Assembly: GCA_946699065.1 (NCBI GenBank)
Contig: CAMPDV010000293.1
Location: 124,001 to 188,000, forward strand
Length of the DNA stretch: 64,000 nt
Direction: 5' to 3'
Origin: Loxodes magnus
Lineage: Eukaryota; Ciliophora; Karyorelictea; Loxodida; Loxodidae
A program made the translations under genes and the position numbers. Each line of letters opens with the position of its first letter. Position 1 is the stretch's first letter. Shown one piece after another: positions 14,901 through 29,600 of the stretch. The notes below the pieces were generated by a model. That model searched no databases. It was not told the origin of the DNA and saw nothing but the letters and a program-made list of their open reading frames with translations.

Positions 14901-17335
14901 TCATAACTTCCCGATACGATGAACTCTGAATCACTGGATATAGCCACAGCATATACCTAACTAGTGTGACCACTCATGGTCTTACAGGTACCTGTCTTGA
15001 CGTCCCATAGTCTCACCGTAGAATCATGACTTCCCGATACGATGAACTCTGAATCACTGGATATAGCCACAGCATATACATAACTAGTGCGACCACTCAT
15101 GGTCTTACAGGTACCTGTCTTGACGTCCCATAGTCTCACCGTCTAATCACAACTTCCCGATACGATGAACTCTGAATCACTGGATATAGCCACAGCTTAT
15201 ACCTAACTAGTGTGACCACTCATGGTCTTACAGGTACCTGTCTTGACGTCCCATAGTCTCACCGTAGAATCATGACTTCCCGATACGATGAACTCTGAAT
15301 CACTGGATATAGCCACAGCATATACATAACTAGTGTGACCACTCATGGTCTTACAGGTACCTGTCTTGACGTCCCATAGTCTCACCGTAGAATCATGACT
15401 TCCCGATACGATGAACTCTGAATCACTGGATATAGCCACAGCTTATACCTAACTAGTGTGACCACTCATGGTCTTACAGGTACCTGTCTTGACGTCCCAT
15501 AGTCTCACCGTCTAATCACAACTTCCCGATACGATGAACTCTGAATCACTGGATATAGCCACAGCTTATACCTAACTAGTGTGACCACTCATGGTCTTAC
15601 AGGTACCTGTCTTGACGTCCCATAGTCTCACCGTCTAATCACAACTTCCCGATACGATGAACTCTGAATCACTGGATATAGCCACAGCTTATACCTAACT
15701 AGTGTGACCACTCATGGTCTTACAGGTACCTGTCTTGACGTCCCATAGTCTCACCGTCTAATCTCAACTTCCCGATACGATGAACTCTGAATCACTGGAT
15801 ATAGCCACAGATGATACCTAACTAGTGTGACCACTCATGGTCTTACAGGTACCTGTCTTGACGTCCCATAGTCTCACCGTAGAATCATGACTTCCCGATA
15901 CGATGAACTCTGAATCACTGGATATAGCCACAGCTTATACATAACTAGTGTGACCACTCATGGTCTTACAGGTACCTGTCTTGACGTCCCATAGTCTCAC
16001 CGTAGAATCATGACTTCCCGATACGATGAACTCTGAATCACTGGATATAGCCACAGATGATACATAACTAGTGTGACCACTCATGGTCTTACAGGTACCT
16101 GTCTTGACGTCCCATAGTCTCACCGTCTAATCACAACTTCCCGATACGATGAACTCTGAATCACTGGATATAGCCACAGATGATACCTAACTAGTGTGAC
16201 CACTCATGGTCTTACAGGTACCTGTCTTGACGTCCCATAGTCTCACCGTAGAATCATGACTTCCCGATACGATGAACTCTGAATCACTGGATATAGCCAC
16301 AGCTTATACCTAACTAGTGTGACCACTCATGGTCTTACAGGTACCTGTCTTGACGTCCCATAGTCTCACCGTCTAATCATAACTTCCCGATACGATGAAC
16401 TCTGAATCACTGGATATAGCCACAGCATATACATAACTAGTGTGACCACTCATGGTCTTACAGGTACCTGTCTTGACGTCCCATAGTCTCACCGTAGAAT
16501 CATGACTTCCCGATACGATGAACTCTGAATCACTGGATATAGCCACAGATGATACCTAACTAGTGTGACCACTCATGGTCTTACAGGTACCTGTCTTGAC
16601 GTCCCATAGTCTCACCGTAGAATCATGACTTCCCGATACGATGAACTCTGAATCACTGGATATAGCCACAGCATATACCTAACTAGTGTGACCACTCATG
16701 GTCTTACAGGTACCTGTCTTGACGTCCCATAGTCTCACCGTAGAATCATAACTTCCCGATACGATGAACTCTGAATCACTGGATATAGCCACAGATGATA
16801 CCTAACTAGTGTGACCACTCATGGTCTTACAGGTACCTGTCTTGACGTCCCATAGTCTCACCGTAGAATCATGACTTCCCGATACGATGAACTCTGAATC
16901 ACTGGATATAGCCACAGCTTATACCTAACTAGTGTGACCACTCATGGTCTTACAGGTACCTGTCTTGACGTCCCATAGTCTCACAGTATTATCATAACTT
17001 CCCGATACGATGAACTCTGAATCACTGGATATAGCCACAGCATATACATAACTAGTGTGACCACTCATGGTCTTACAGGTACCTGTCTTGACGTCCCATA
17101 GTCTCACCGTCTAATCTCAACTTCCCGATACGATGAACTCTGAATCACTGGATATAGCCACAGCATATACATAACTAGTGTGACCACTCATGGTCTTACA
17201 GGTACCTGTCTTGACGTCCCATAGTCTCACCGTAGAATCATGACTTCCCGATACGATGAACTCTGAATCACTGGATAAAGCCACAGCTTATACATAACTA
17301 GTGTGACCACTCATGGTCTTACAGGTACCTGTCTT
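11929..17335 (-). pseudogene. WD40 array segment, 44 blades, HDS-rich
   Basis: About 44 blades in one frame apart from stops. The longest run is 13850-14209 (119 codons). It contains an early island of zone B type blades (SYVLS, RDE, WNV, DYVLS). Other runs are 12620-12802, 13016-13225, 13235-13417, 14588-14824, 14957-15139, 15203-15439, 15935-16123 and 16925-17107. The framework change His to Arg in GHT occurs near 14844 and 15090, two units apart. Confidence 0.57.
12556..13785 (-). repeat. Five-unit tandem duplication (615 bp), zone A
   Basis: Five units at 12556-13170 (HDS, HDS, YD-TAG, YD-TAG with Cys to TGA, HDS) are repeated directly at 13171-13785. The Cys-to-TGA markers at 13016 and 13631 are exactly 615 apart. 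A third, partial round follows. Confidence 0.85.
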
Positions 17336-17340
17336 GAATC
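17335..17340. other. Frame break: shared one-base-shorter junction, copy 6
   Basis: Last CTTGAATCCC form. It is followed by an AD-Y turn with CTTACC, the same neighbour as copy 1 at 857. It lies just before the zone A/B boundary. Confidence 0.88.
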
Positions 17341-19323
17341 CCATAGTCTCACCGTATAATCTGCACTTACCGATACGATGAACTCTGAATCACTGGATAT
17401 AGCCACAGCTTATACCTAACTAGTGTGACCACTCATGGTCTTACAGGTACCTGTCTTGACGTCCCATAGTCTCACCGTAGAATCATGACTTCCCGATACG
17501 ATGAACTCTGAATCACTGGATATAGCCACAGCATATACCTAACTAGTGTGACCACTCATGGTCTTACAGGTACCTGTCTTGACGTCCCATAGTCTCACCG
17601 TAGAATCTCAACTTCCCGATACGATGAACTCTGAATCACTGGATATAGCCACAGCTTATACCTAACTAGTGTGACCACTCATGGTCTTACAGGTACCTGT
17701 CTTGACGTCCCATAGTCTCACCGTCTCATCTCTACTTCCCGATACGATGAACTCTGAATCACTTGATATAGCCACATATAATACAGAATTTGTGTGACCA
17801 CTCATGGTCTTACAGGTACCTGTCTTGACGTTCCATAGTCTCACCGTCTCATCTCTACTTCCCGATACGATGAACTCTGAATCACTTGATATAGCCACAG
17901 ATCTTACAGAATTTGTGTGCCCACTCATGGTCTTACAGGTACCTGTCTTGACGTCCCATAGTCTCACCGTCTAATCATAAATGCCCGATACGATGAACTC
18001 TGAATCACTGGATATAGCCACAGATGATACCTAACTAGTGTGACCACTCATGGTCTTACAGGTACCTGTCTTGACGTTCCATAGTCTCACCGTCTAATCT
18101 GCACTTCCCGATACGATGAACTCTGAATCACTGGATATAGCCACAGATAATACATAACTAGTGTGACCACTCATGGTCTTACAGGTACCTGTCTTGACGT
18201 TCCATAGTCTCACCGTCTTATCTCTACTTCCCGATACGATGAACTCTGAATCACTGGATATAGCCACAGATCATACATAATCTGTGTGACCACTCATGGT
18301 CTTACAGGTACCTGTCTTGACGTTCCATAGTCTCACCGTCTCATCTCTACTTCCCGATACGATGAACTCTGAATCACTTGATATAGCCACAGATCATACA
18401 TAACTAGTGTGACCACTCATGGTCTTACAGGTACCTGTCTTGACGTTCCATAGTCTCACCGTAGAATCATAACTTCCCGATACGATGAACTCTGAATCAC
18501 TGGATATAGCCACAGATGATAACTAACTAGTGTGACCACTCATGGTCTTACAGGTACCTGTCTTGACGTTCCATAGTCTCACCGTATTATATCTACTTCC
18601 CGATACGATGAACTCTGAATCACTGGATATAGCCACAGATCTTACAGAATTTGTGTGACCACTCATGGTCTTACAGGTACCTGTCTTGACGTTCCATAGT
18701 CTCACCGTCTCATCTCTACTTCCCGATACGATGAACTCTGAATCACTGGATATAGCCACAGATAATACATAATCTGTGTGACCACTCATGGTCTTACAGG
18801 TACCTGTCTTGACGTCCCATAGTCTCACCGTCTAATCTGCACTTCCCGATACGATGAACTCTGAATCACTTGATATAGCCACATATAATACAGAATTTGT
18901 GTGACCACTCATGGTCTTACAGGTACCTGTCTTGACTTTCCATAGTCTCACCGTCTCATCTCTACTTCCCGATACGATGAACTCTGAATCACTTGATATA
19001 GCCACAGATGATACAGAATCTGTGTGACCACTCATGGTCTTACAGGTACCTGTCTTGACGTCACATAGTCTCACCGTATTATCTCAACTTCCCGATACGA
19101 TGAACTCTGAATAACTGGATATAGCCACAGATCATACATAACTAGTGTGACCACTCATGGTCTTACAGGTACCTGTCTTGACGTTCCATAGTCTCACCGT
19201 CTCATCTCTACTTCCCGATACGATGAACTCTGAATCACTTGATATAGCCACAGATAATACATAACTAGTGTGACCACTCATGGTCTTACAGGTACCTGTC
19301 TTGACGTCCAATAGTCTCACTGT

Positions 19324-19935
19324 CTAATCATAACTTCCCGATACGATGAACTCTGAATCACTGGATATAGCCACAGATCTTACAGAATTTGTGTGACCAC
19401 TCATGGTCTTACAGGTACCTGTCTTGACGTTCCATAGTCTCACCGTCTCATCTCTACTTCCCGATACGATGAACTCTGAATCACTGGATATAGCCACAGA
19501 TAATACATAACTAGTGTGACCACTCATGGTCTTACAGGTACCTGTCTTGACGTTCCATAGTCTCACCGTCTCATCTCTACTTCCCGATACGATGAACTCT
19601 GAATCACTTGATATAGCCACAGATAATACATAATCTGTGTGACCACTCATGGTCTTACAGGTACCTGTCTTGACGTTCCATAGTCTCACCGTCTCATCTC
19701 TACTTCCCGATACGATGAACTCTGAATCACTTGATATAGCCACAGATAATACAGAATTTGTGTGACCACTCATGGTCTTACAGGTACCTGTCTTGACGTC
19801 CCATAGTCTCACCGTAGAATCATGACTTCCCGATACGATGAACTCTGAATCACTTGATATAGCCACAGATAATACATAATCTGTGTGACCACTCATGGTC
19901 TTACAGGTACCTGTCTTGACGTTCCATAGTCTCAC
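19324..19935 (-). CDS. Open run of about 5 WD40 blades, WNV type
   Basis: 203 codons, five blades. Strand a alternates DYVLS, NSVLS, DYVLS, SYVLS and NSVRS; turns are HDS then RDE three times and YD-stop. Most Trp residues are followed by Asn, the typical zone B form. The run is terminated and started by stop triplets in variable clusters only; the framework is intact throughout. Confidence 0.3.
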   Translation of the reverse strand: MRLWNVKTGTCKTMSGHTDYVLSVAISSDSEFIVSGSHDSTVRLWDVKTGTCKTMSGHTNSVLSVAISSDSEFIVSGSRDETVRLWNVKTGTCKTMSGHTDYVLSVAISSDSEFIVSGSRDETVRLWNVKTGTCKTMSGHTSYVLSVAISSDSEFIVSGSRDETVRLWNVKTGTCKTMSGHTNSVRSVAISSDSEFIVSGSYD

Positions 19936-22339
19936 TGTCTAATCATAACTTCCCGATACGATGAACTCTGAATCACTGGATATAGCCACAGATCATACAT
20001 AACTAGTGTGACCACTCATGGTCTTACAGGTACCTGTCTTGACGTTCCATAGTCTCACCGTCTCATCTCTACTTCCCGATACGATGAACTCTGAATCACT
20101 GGATATAGCCACAGATAATACATAATCTGTGTGACCACTCATGGTCTTACAGGTACCTGTCTTGACGTTCCATAGTCTCACCGTCTCATCTCTACTTCCC
20201 GATACGATGAACTCTGAATCACTGGATATAGCCACAGATCATACATAACTAGTGTGACCACTCATGGTCTTACAGGTACCTGTCTTGACGTTCCATAGTC
20301 TCACCGTCTCATCTCTACTTCCCGATACGATGAACTCTGAATCACTGGATATAGCCACAGATAATACATAACTAGTGTGACCACTCATGGTCTTACAGGT
20401 ACCTGTCTTGACGTCCCATAGTCTCACCGTCTAATCTGCACTTCCCGATACGATGAACTCTGAATCACTGGATATAGCCACAGATCATACATAACTAGTG
20501 TGACCACTCATGGTCTTACAGGTACCTGTCTTGACGTTCCATAGTCTCACTGTCTAATCATAACTTCCCGATACGATGAACTCTGAATCACTGGATATAG
20601 CCACAGATCATACATAACTAGTGTGACCACTCATGGTCTTACAGGTACCTGTCTTGACGTCCCATAGTCTCACCGTAGAATCATGACTTCCCGATACGAT
20701 GAACTCTGAATCACTTGATATAGCCACAGATAATACATAATCTGTGTGACCACTCATGGTCTTACAGGTACCTGTCTTGACGTTCCATAGTCTCACCGTC
20801 TCATCTCTACTTCCCGATACGATGAACTCTGAATCACTGGATATAGCCACAGATCATACAGAATTTGTGTGACCACTCATGGTCTTACAGGTACCTGTCT
20901 TGACTTTCCATAGTCTCACCGTCTCATCTCTACTTCCCGATACGATGAACTCTGAATCACTGGATATAGCCACAGATCTTACAGAATTTGTGTGACCACT
21001 CATGGTCTTACAGGTACCTGTCTTGACGTCCCATAGTCTCACCGTCTAATCTCAACTTCCAGATACGATGAACTCTGAATCACTGGATATAGCCACAGCA
21101 TATACATAACTAGTGTGACCACTCATGGTCTTACAGGTACCTGTCTTGACGTTCCATAGTCTCACCGTCTCATCTCTACTTCCCGATACGATGAACTCTG
21201 AATCACTGGATATAGCCACAGATCTTACAGAATCAGTGTGACCGCTCATGGTCTTACAGGTACCTGTCTTGACGTTCCATAGTCTCACCGTATTATATCT
21301 ACTTCCCGATACGATGAACTCTGAATCACTGGATATAGCCACAGATCATACATAACTAGTGTGACCACTCATGGTCTTACAGGTACCTGTCTTGACGTCC
21401 CATAGTCTCACCGTAGAATCATGACTTCCCGATACGATGAACTCTGAATAACTGGATATAGCCACAGATGATACAGATCTAGTGTGACCACTCATGGTCT
21501 TACAGGTACCTGTCTTGACGTCCCATAGTCTCACCGTCTAATCATAACTTCCCGATACGATGAACTCTGAATCACTTGATATAGCCACAGATGATACAGA
21601 ATCAGTGTGACCACTCATGGTCTTACAGGTACCTGTCTTGACGTCACATAGTCTCACCGTATTATCTCAACTTCCCGATACGATGAACTCTGAATAACTG
21701 GATATAGCCACAGATGATACAGATCTAGTGTGACCACTCATGGTCTTACAGGTACCTGTCTTGACGTCCCATAGTCTCACCGTCTCATCTCTACTTCCCG
21801 ATACGATGAACTCTGAATCACTGGATATAGCCACAGATCATACATAACTAGTGTGACCACTCATGGTCTTACAGGTACCTGTCTTGACGTTCCATAGTCT
21901 CACCGTCTCATCTCTACTTCCCGATACGATGAACTCTGAATCACTGGATATAGCCACAGATAATACATTTCTAGTGTGACCACTCATGGTCTTACAGGTA
22001 CCTGTCTTGACGTCCCATAGTCTCACCGTCTTATATCTACTTCCCGATACGATGAACTCTGAATCACTGGATATAGCCACAGATCTTACAGAATTTGTGT
22101 GACCACTCATGGTCTTACAGGTACCTGTCTTGACGTTCCATAGTCTCACCGTCTCATCTCTACTTCCCGATACGATGAACTCTGAATCACTGGATATAGC
22201 CACAGATCATACAGAATTTGTGTGACCACTCATGGTCTTACAGGTACCTGTCTTGACGTCCCATAGTCTCACCGTAGAATCATGACTTCCCGATACGATG
22301 AACTCTGAATCACTTGATATAGCCACAGATAATACATAA

Positions 22340-24060
22340 TAAGTGTGACCACTCATGGTCTTAAAGGTACCTGTCTTGACGTCACATAGTCTCACCGTAT
22401 TATCTCAACTTCCCGATACGATGAACTCTGAATCACTGGATATAGCCACAGATGATACAGAATCTGTGTGACCACTCATGGTCTTACAGGTACCTGTCTT
22501 GACGTCACATAGTCTCACCGTATTATCTCAACTTCCCGATACGATGAACTCTGAATAACTGGATATAGCCACAGATCATACATAACTAGTGTGACCACTC
22601 ATGGTCTTACAGGTACCTGTCTTGACGTCCCATAGTCTCACCGTCTCATCTCTACTTCCCGATACGATGAACTCTGAATCACTGGATATAGCCACAGATG
22701 ATACAGAATTTGTGTGACCACTCATGGTCTTACAGGTACCTGTCTTGACGTTCCATAGTCTCATCGTCTCATCTCTACTTCCCGATACGATGAACTCTGA
22801 ATCACTGGATATAGCCACAGATGATACAGAATTTGTGTGACCACTCATGGTCTTACAGGTACCTGTCTTGACGTCCCATAGTCTCACCGTAGAATCATGA
22901 CTTCCCGATACGATGAACTCTGAATCACTTGATATAGCCACAGATAATACATAATCTGTGTGACCACTCATGGTCTTACAGGTACCTGTCTTGACGTCCC
23001 ATAGTCTCACCGTAGAATCATGACTTCCCGATACGATGAACTCTGAATCACTTGATATAGCCACAGATAATACATAATCTGTGTGACCACTCATGGTCTT
23101 ACAGGTACCTGTCTTGACGTTCCATAGTCTCACCGTATTATCTCTACTTCCCGATACGATGAACTCTGAATCACTGGATATAGCCACAGATAATACATAA
23201 TCTGTGTGACCACTCATGGTCTTACAGGTACCTGTCTTGACGTTCCATAGTCTCACTGTCTCATCTCTACTTCCCGATACGATGAACTCTGAATCACTGG
23301 ATATAGCCACAGATGATACCTAACTAGTGTGACCACTCATGGTCTTACAGGTACCTGTCTTGACGTCCCATAGTCTCACCGTCTCATCTCTACTTCCCGA
23401 TACGATGAACTCTGAATCACTGGATATAGCCACAGATCATACAGAACTAGTGTGACCACTCATGGTCTTACAGGTACCTGTCTTGACGTCCCATAGTCTC
23501 ACCGTAGAATCATGACTTCCCGATACGATGAACTCTGAATCACTTGATATAGCCACAGATCATACAGAATAAGTGTGACCACTCATGGTCTTAAAGGTAC
23601 CTGTCTTGACGTCACATAGTCTCACCGTATTATCTCAACTTCCCGATACGATGAACTCTGAATCACTGGATATAGCCACAGATGATACAGAATCTGTGTG
23701 ACCACTCATGGTCTTACAGGTACCTGTCTTGACGTCACATAGTCTCACCGTATTATCTCAACTTCCCGATACGATGAACTCTGAATCACTGGATATAGCC
23801 ACAGATCATACATAACTAGTGTGACCACTCATGGTCTTACAGGTACCTGTCTTGACGTCCCATAGTCTCACCGTCTCATCTCTACTTCCCGATACGATGA
23901 ACTCTGAATCACTGGATATAGCCACAGATGATACAGAATTTGTGTGACCACTCATGGTCTTACAGGTACCTGTCTTGACGTTCCATAGTCTCACCGTATT
24001 ATATCTACTTCCCGATACGATGAACTCTGAATCACTGGATATAGCCACAGATGATACAGA
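22340..24060 (-). repeat. Four-unit block shared at ten-unit spacing
   Basis: Units 22340-22830 recur at 23570-24060 (offset 1230). The shared order is a Cys-to-Phe unit, two Trp-to-Cys units with TGA turns, then an RDE unit. The rare AATAAGTGTG form begins both copies. Small differences (GATAATACATAAT against GATCATACAGAAT) show later change. Confidence 0.78.
22576..23310 (-). CDS. Open run of about 6 WD40 blades
   Basis: 244 codons, about six blades. Turns read RDE, RDN, HDS, HDS, RDE, RDE; strand a is DYVLS three times, then NSVSS twice and SYV. One blade has Val to Met in TVRLW. It is bounded downstream by a SYV-stop in the next unit and upstream by a unit with a TGA turn and Trp to Cys. 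It is probably an internal piece of the array and not an independent gene. Confidence 0.3.
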   Translation of the reverse strand: MAISSDSEFIVSGSRDETVRLWNVKTGTCKTMSGHTDYVLSVAISSDSEFIVSGSRDNTVRLWNVKTGTCKTMSGHTDYVLSVAISSDSEFIVSGSHDSTVRLWDVKTGTCKTMSGHTDYVLSVAISSDSEFIVSGSHDSTVRLWDVKTGTCKTMSGHTNSVSSVAISSDSEFIVSGSRDETMRLWNVKTGTCKTMSGHTNSVSSVAISSDSEFIVSGSRDETVRLWDVKTGTCKTMSGHTSYV

Positions 24061-26651
24061 ATTTGTGTGACCACTCATGGTCTTACAGGTACCTGTCTTG
24101 ACGTTCCATAGTCTCACCGTATTATATCTACTTCCCGATACGATGAACTCTGAATCACTTGATATAGCCACAGATAATACATAATCTGTGTGACCACTCA
24201 TGGTCTTACAGGTACCTGTCTTGACGTTCCATAGTCTCACCGTCTCATCTCTACTTCCCGATACGATGAACTCTGAATCACTGGATATAGCCACAGATCT
24301 TACAGAATTTGTGTGACCACTCATGGTCTTACAGGTACCTGTCTTGACGTTCCATAGTCTCACCGTCTAATCATAACTTCCCGATACGATGAACTCTGAA
24401 TCACTGGATATAGCCACAGCTTATACCTAACTAGTGTGACCACTCATGGTCTTACAGGTACCTGTCTTGACGTCCCATAGTCTCACCGTAGAATCATGAC
24501 TTCCCGATACGATGAACTCTGAATCACTTGATATAGCCACAGATCATACATAACTAGTGTGACCACTCATGGTCTTACAGGTACCTGTCTTGACGTCCCA
24601 TAGTCTCACCGTCTAATCATGACTTCCCGATACGATGAACTCTGAATCACTGGATATAGCCACAGCTTATACCTAACTAGTGTGACCACTCATGGTCTTA
24701 CAGGTACCTGTCTTGACGTCCCATAGTCTCACCGTCTAATCATAACTTCCCGATACGATGAACTCTGAATCACTGGATATAGCCACAGATGATACCTAAC
24801 TAGTGTGACCACTCATGGTCTTACAGGTACCTGTCTTGACGTCCCATAGTCTCACCGTCTAATCATAACTTCCCGATACGATGAACTCTGAATCACTGGA
24901 TATAGCCACAGATCTTACAGAACTAGTGTGACCACTCATGGTCTTACAGGTACCTGTCTTGACGTCCCATAGTCTCACCGTCTTATCTCAACTTCCCGAT
25001 ACGATGAACTCTGAATCACTGGATATAGCCACAGATGATACAGATCTAGTGTGACCACTCATGGTCTTACAGGTACCTGTCTTGACGTCCCATAGTCTCA
25101 CCGTATTATCTCTACTTCCCGATACGATGAACTCTGAATCACTGGATATAGCCACAGATCTTACAGAATTTGTGTGACCACTCATGGTCTTACAGGTACC
25201 TGTCTTGACGTTCCATAGTCTCACCGTATTATCTCTACTTCCCGATACGATGAACTCTGAATCACTGGATATAGCCACAGATCATACAGAACTAGTGTGA
25301 CCACTCATGGTCTTACAGGTACCTGTCTTGACGTTCCATAGTCTCACCGTCTTATCTCAACTTCCCGATACGATGAACTCTGAATCACTGGATATAGCCA
25401 AAGATCTTACAGAATTTGTGTGACCACTCATGGTCTTACAGGTACCTGTCTTGACGTCCCATAGTCTCACCGTATTATCTCTACTTCCCGATACGATGAA
25501 CTCTGAATCACTGGATATAGCCACAGATCTTACAGAATTTGTGTGACCACTCATGGTCTTACAGGTACCTGTCTTGACGTTCCATAGTCTCACCGTCTCA
25601 TCTCTACTTCCCGATACGATGAACTCTGAATCACTGGATATAGCCACAGATCATACAGAATTTGTGTGACCACTCATGGTCTTACAGGTACCTGTCTTGA
25701 CGTTCCATAGTCTCACCGTATTATCTCAACTTCCCGATACGATGAACTCTGAATCACTGGATATAGCCACAGATAATACATAATCTGTGTGACCACTCAT
25801 GGTCTTACAGGTACCTGTCTTGACGTTCCATAGTCTCACCGTCTCATCTCTACTTCCCGATACGATGAACTCTGAATCACTGGATATAGCCACAGATCTT
25901 ACAGAATTTGTGTGACCACTCATGGTCTTACAGGTACCTGTCTTGACGTTCCATAGTCTCACCGTCTTATCTCAACTTCCCGATACGATGAACTCTGAAT
26001 CACTTGATATAGCCACAGATCTTACAGAATTTGTGTGACCACTCATGGTCTTACAGGTACCTGTCTTGACGTCCCATAGTCTCACCGTCTCATCTCTACT
26101 TCCCGATACGATGAACTCTGAATCACTGGATATAGCCACAGATCTTACAGAATTTGTGTGACCACTCATGGTCTTACAGGTACCTGTCTTGACGTTCCAT
26201 AGTCTCACCGTATAATCATAACTTCCCGATACGATGAACTCTGAATCACTGGATATAGCCACAGATCTTACAGAATTTGTGTGACCACTCATGGTCTTAC
26301 AGGTACCTGTCTTGACGTTCCATAGTCTCACCGTCTTATCTCTACTTCCCGATACGATGAACTCTGAATCACTGGATATAGCCACAGATGATAACTAACT
26401 AGTGTGACCACTCATGGTCTTACAGGTACCTGTCTTGACGTCCCATAGTCTCACCGTAGAATCATGACTTCCCGATACGATGAACTCCAAATCACTTGAT
26501 ATAGCCACAGATAATACATAATTTGTGTGACCACTCATGGTCTTACAGGTACCTGTCTTGACGTTCCATAGTCTCACCGTATTATCTCTACTTCCCGATA
26601 CGATGAACTCTGAATCACTGGATATAGCCACAGATCATACAGAATCAGTGT

Positions 26652-26657
26652 GACCTC
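26652..26657. other. Frame break: two-base deletion
   Basis: GTGTGACCTCATGG in place of GTGTGACCACTCATGG, within the SGHT codons. This junction occurs once, and the frame of open runs changes here. Confidence 0.88.
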
Positions 26658-29600
26658 ATGGTCTTAAAGGTACCTGTCTTGACGTTCCATAGTCTCACCG
26701 TCTCATCTCTACTTCCCGATACGATGAACTCTGAATCACTGGATATAGCCACAGATCTTACAGAATTTGTGTGACCACTCATGGTCTTACAGGTACCTGT
26801 CTTGACGTCCCATAGTCTCACCGTCTTATCTCAACTTCCCGATACGATGAACTCTGAATCACTGGATATAGCCACAGATCATACAGAATCAGTGTGACCA
26901 CTCATGGTCTTAAAGGTACCTGTCTTGACGTCCCATAGTCTCACCGTCTCATCTCTACTTCCCGATACGATGAACTCTAAATCACTGGATATAGCCACAG
27001 ATCTTACAGAATTTGTGTGACCACTCATGGTCTTACAGGTACCTGTCTTGACGTTCCATAGTCTCACCGTCTCATCTCTACTTCCCGATACGATGAACTC
27101 TGAATCACTGGATATAGCCACAGATGATAACTAACTAGTGTGACCACTCATGGTCTTACAGGTACCTGTCTTGACGTCCCATAGTCTCACCGTAGAATCA
27201 TGACTTCCCGATACGATGAACTCTAAATCACTTGATATAGCCACAGATAATACATAATTTGTGTGACCACTCATGGTCTTACAGGTACCTGTCTTGACGT
27301 CCCATAGTCTCACCGTAGAATCATGACTTCCCGATACGATGAACTCTGAATCACTGGATATAGCCACAGATCATACAGAATCAGTGTGACCACTCATGGT
27401 CTTAAAGGTACCTGTCTTGACGTTCCATAGTCTCACCGTCTCATCTCTACTTCCCGATACGATGAACTCTGAATCACTGGATATAGCCACAGATCTTACA
27501 GAATTTGTGTGACCACTCATGGTCTTACAGGTACCTGTCTTGACGTCCCATAGTCTCACCGTCTTATCTCTACTTCCCGATACGATGAACTCTGAATCAC
27601 TGGATATAGCCACAGATCATACAGAATCAGTGTGACCACTCATGGTCTTAAAGGTACCTGTCTTGACGTCACATAGTCTCACCGTATTATCTCAACTTCC
27701 CGATACGATGAACTCTGAATCACTGGATATAGCCACAGATGATACAGAATCTGTGTGACCACTCATGGTCTTACAGGTACCTGTCTTGACGTCACATAGT
27801 CTCACCGTATTATCTCTACTTCCCGATACGATGAACTCTGAATCACTGGATATAGCCACAGATAATACATAATCTGTGTGACCACTCATGGTCTTACAGG
27901 TACCTGTCTTGACGTTCCATAGTCTCACCGTCTCATCTCTACTTCCCGATACGATGAACTCTGAATCACTTGATATAGCCACAGATCTTACAGAATTTGT
28001 GTGACCACTCATGGTCTTACAGGTACCTGTCTTGACGTTCCATAGTCTCACCGTATTATCTCTACTTCCCGATACGATGAACTCTGAATCACTGGATATA
28101 GCCACAGATAATACATAATCTGTGTGACCACTCATGGTCTTACAGGTACCTGTCTTGACGTTCCATAGTCTCACCGTAGAATCATGACTTCCCGATACGA
28201 TGAACTCTGAATCACTGGATATAGCCACAGATCATACATTATCTGTGTGACCACTCATGGTCTTACAGGTACCTGTCTTGACGTTCCATAGTCTCACCGT
28301 CTCATCTCTACTTCCCGATGCGATGAATTCTGAATCACTGGATATAGCCACAGCTTATACATAACTAGTGTGACCACTCATGGTCTTACAGGTACCTGTC
28401 TTGACGTCCCATAGTCTCACCGTCTAATCTCAACTTCCCGATACGATGAACTCTGAATCACTGGATATAGCCACAGATGATACCTAACTAGTGTGACCAC
28501 TCATGGTCTTACAGGTACCTGTCTTGACGTCCCATAGTCTCACCGTATTATCTCTACTTCCCGATACGATGAACTCTGAATCACTGGATATAGCCACAGA
28601 TCTTACAGAATTTGTGTGACCACTCATGGTCTTACAGGTACCTGTCTTGACGTTCCATAGTCTCACCGTCTCATCTCTACTTCCCGATACGATGAACTCT
28701 GAATCACTGGATATAGCCACAGATCATACAGAATTTGTGTGACCACTCATGGTCTTACAGGTACCTGTCTTGACGTTCCATAGTCTCACCGTATTATCTC
28801 AACTTCCCGATACGATGAACTCTGAATCACTGGATATAGCCACAGATAATACATAATCTGTGTGACCACTCATGGTCTTACAGGTACCTGTCTTGACGTT
28901 CCATAGTCTCACCGTCTCATCTCTACTTCCCGATACGATGAACTCTGAATCACTTGATATAGCCACAGATCATACATAACTAGTGTGACCACTCATGGTC
29001 TTACAGGTACCTGTCTTGACGTTCCATAGTCTCACCGTAGAATCATGACTTCCCGATACGATGAACTCTGAATCACTTGATATAGCCACAGATCATACAT
29101 AATCTGTGTGACCACTCATGGTCTTACAGGTACCTGTCTTGACGTTCCATAGTCTCACCGTATTATCTCTACTTCCCGATACGATGAACTCTGAATCACT
29201 GGATATAGCCACAGATCTTACAGAATTTGTGTGACCACTCATGGTCTTACAGGTACCTGTCTTGACGTCCCATAGTCTCACCGTAGAATCATGACTTCCC
29301 GATACGATGAACTCTTAATCACTTAATATAGCCACAGATCATACATAATCTGTGTGACCACTCATGGTCTTAAAGGTACCTGTCTTGACGTTCCATAGTC
29401 TCACCGTCTTATCTCTACTTCCCGATACGATGAACTCTGAATCACTGGATATAGCCACAGATCATACATAATCTGTGTGACCACTCATGGTCTTACAGGT
29501 ACCTGTCTTGACGTTCCATAGTCTCACCGTATTATATCTACTTCCCGATACGATGAACTCTGAATCACTTGATATAGCCACAGATCATACAGAATTTGTG

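Larger units (their letters stand above)
17340..26652 (-). pseudogene. WD40 array segment, 76 blades, start of zone B
   Basis: About 76 blades in one frame for 9.3 kb if stop triplets are read through. Standard-code runs include 19324-19935 (203 codons), 22576-23310 (244) and 23806-24363 (185). Stops are fewer than in zone A and sit mainly at SYV-TGA-S and at TGA-D turns. Framework changes are sparse: Val to Met in TVRLW near 22765, Ser to Tyr in SSDSEF near 21450, and Trp to Cys in RLWDV at several sites. Whether it is expressed cannot be told from sequence. Confidence 0.58.
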
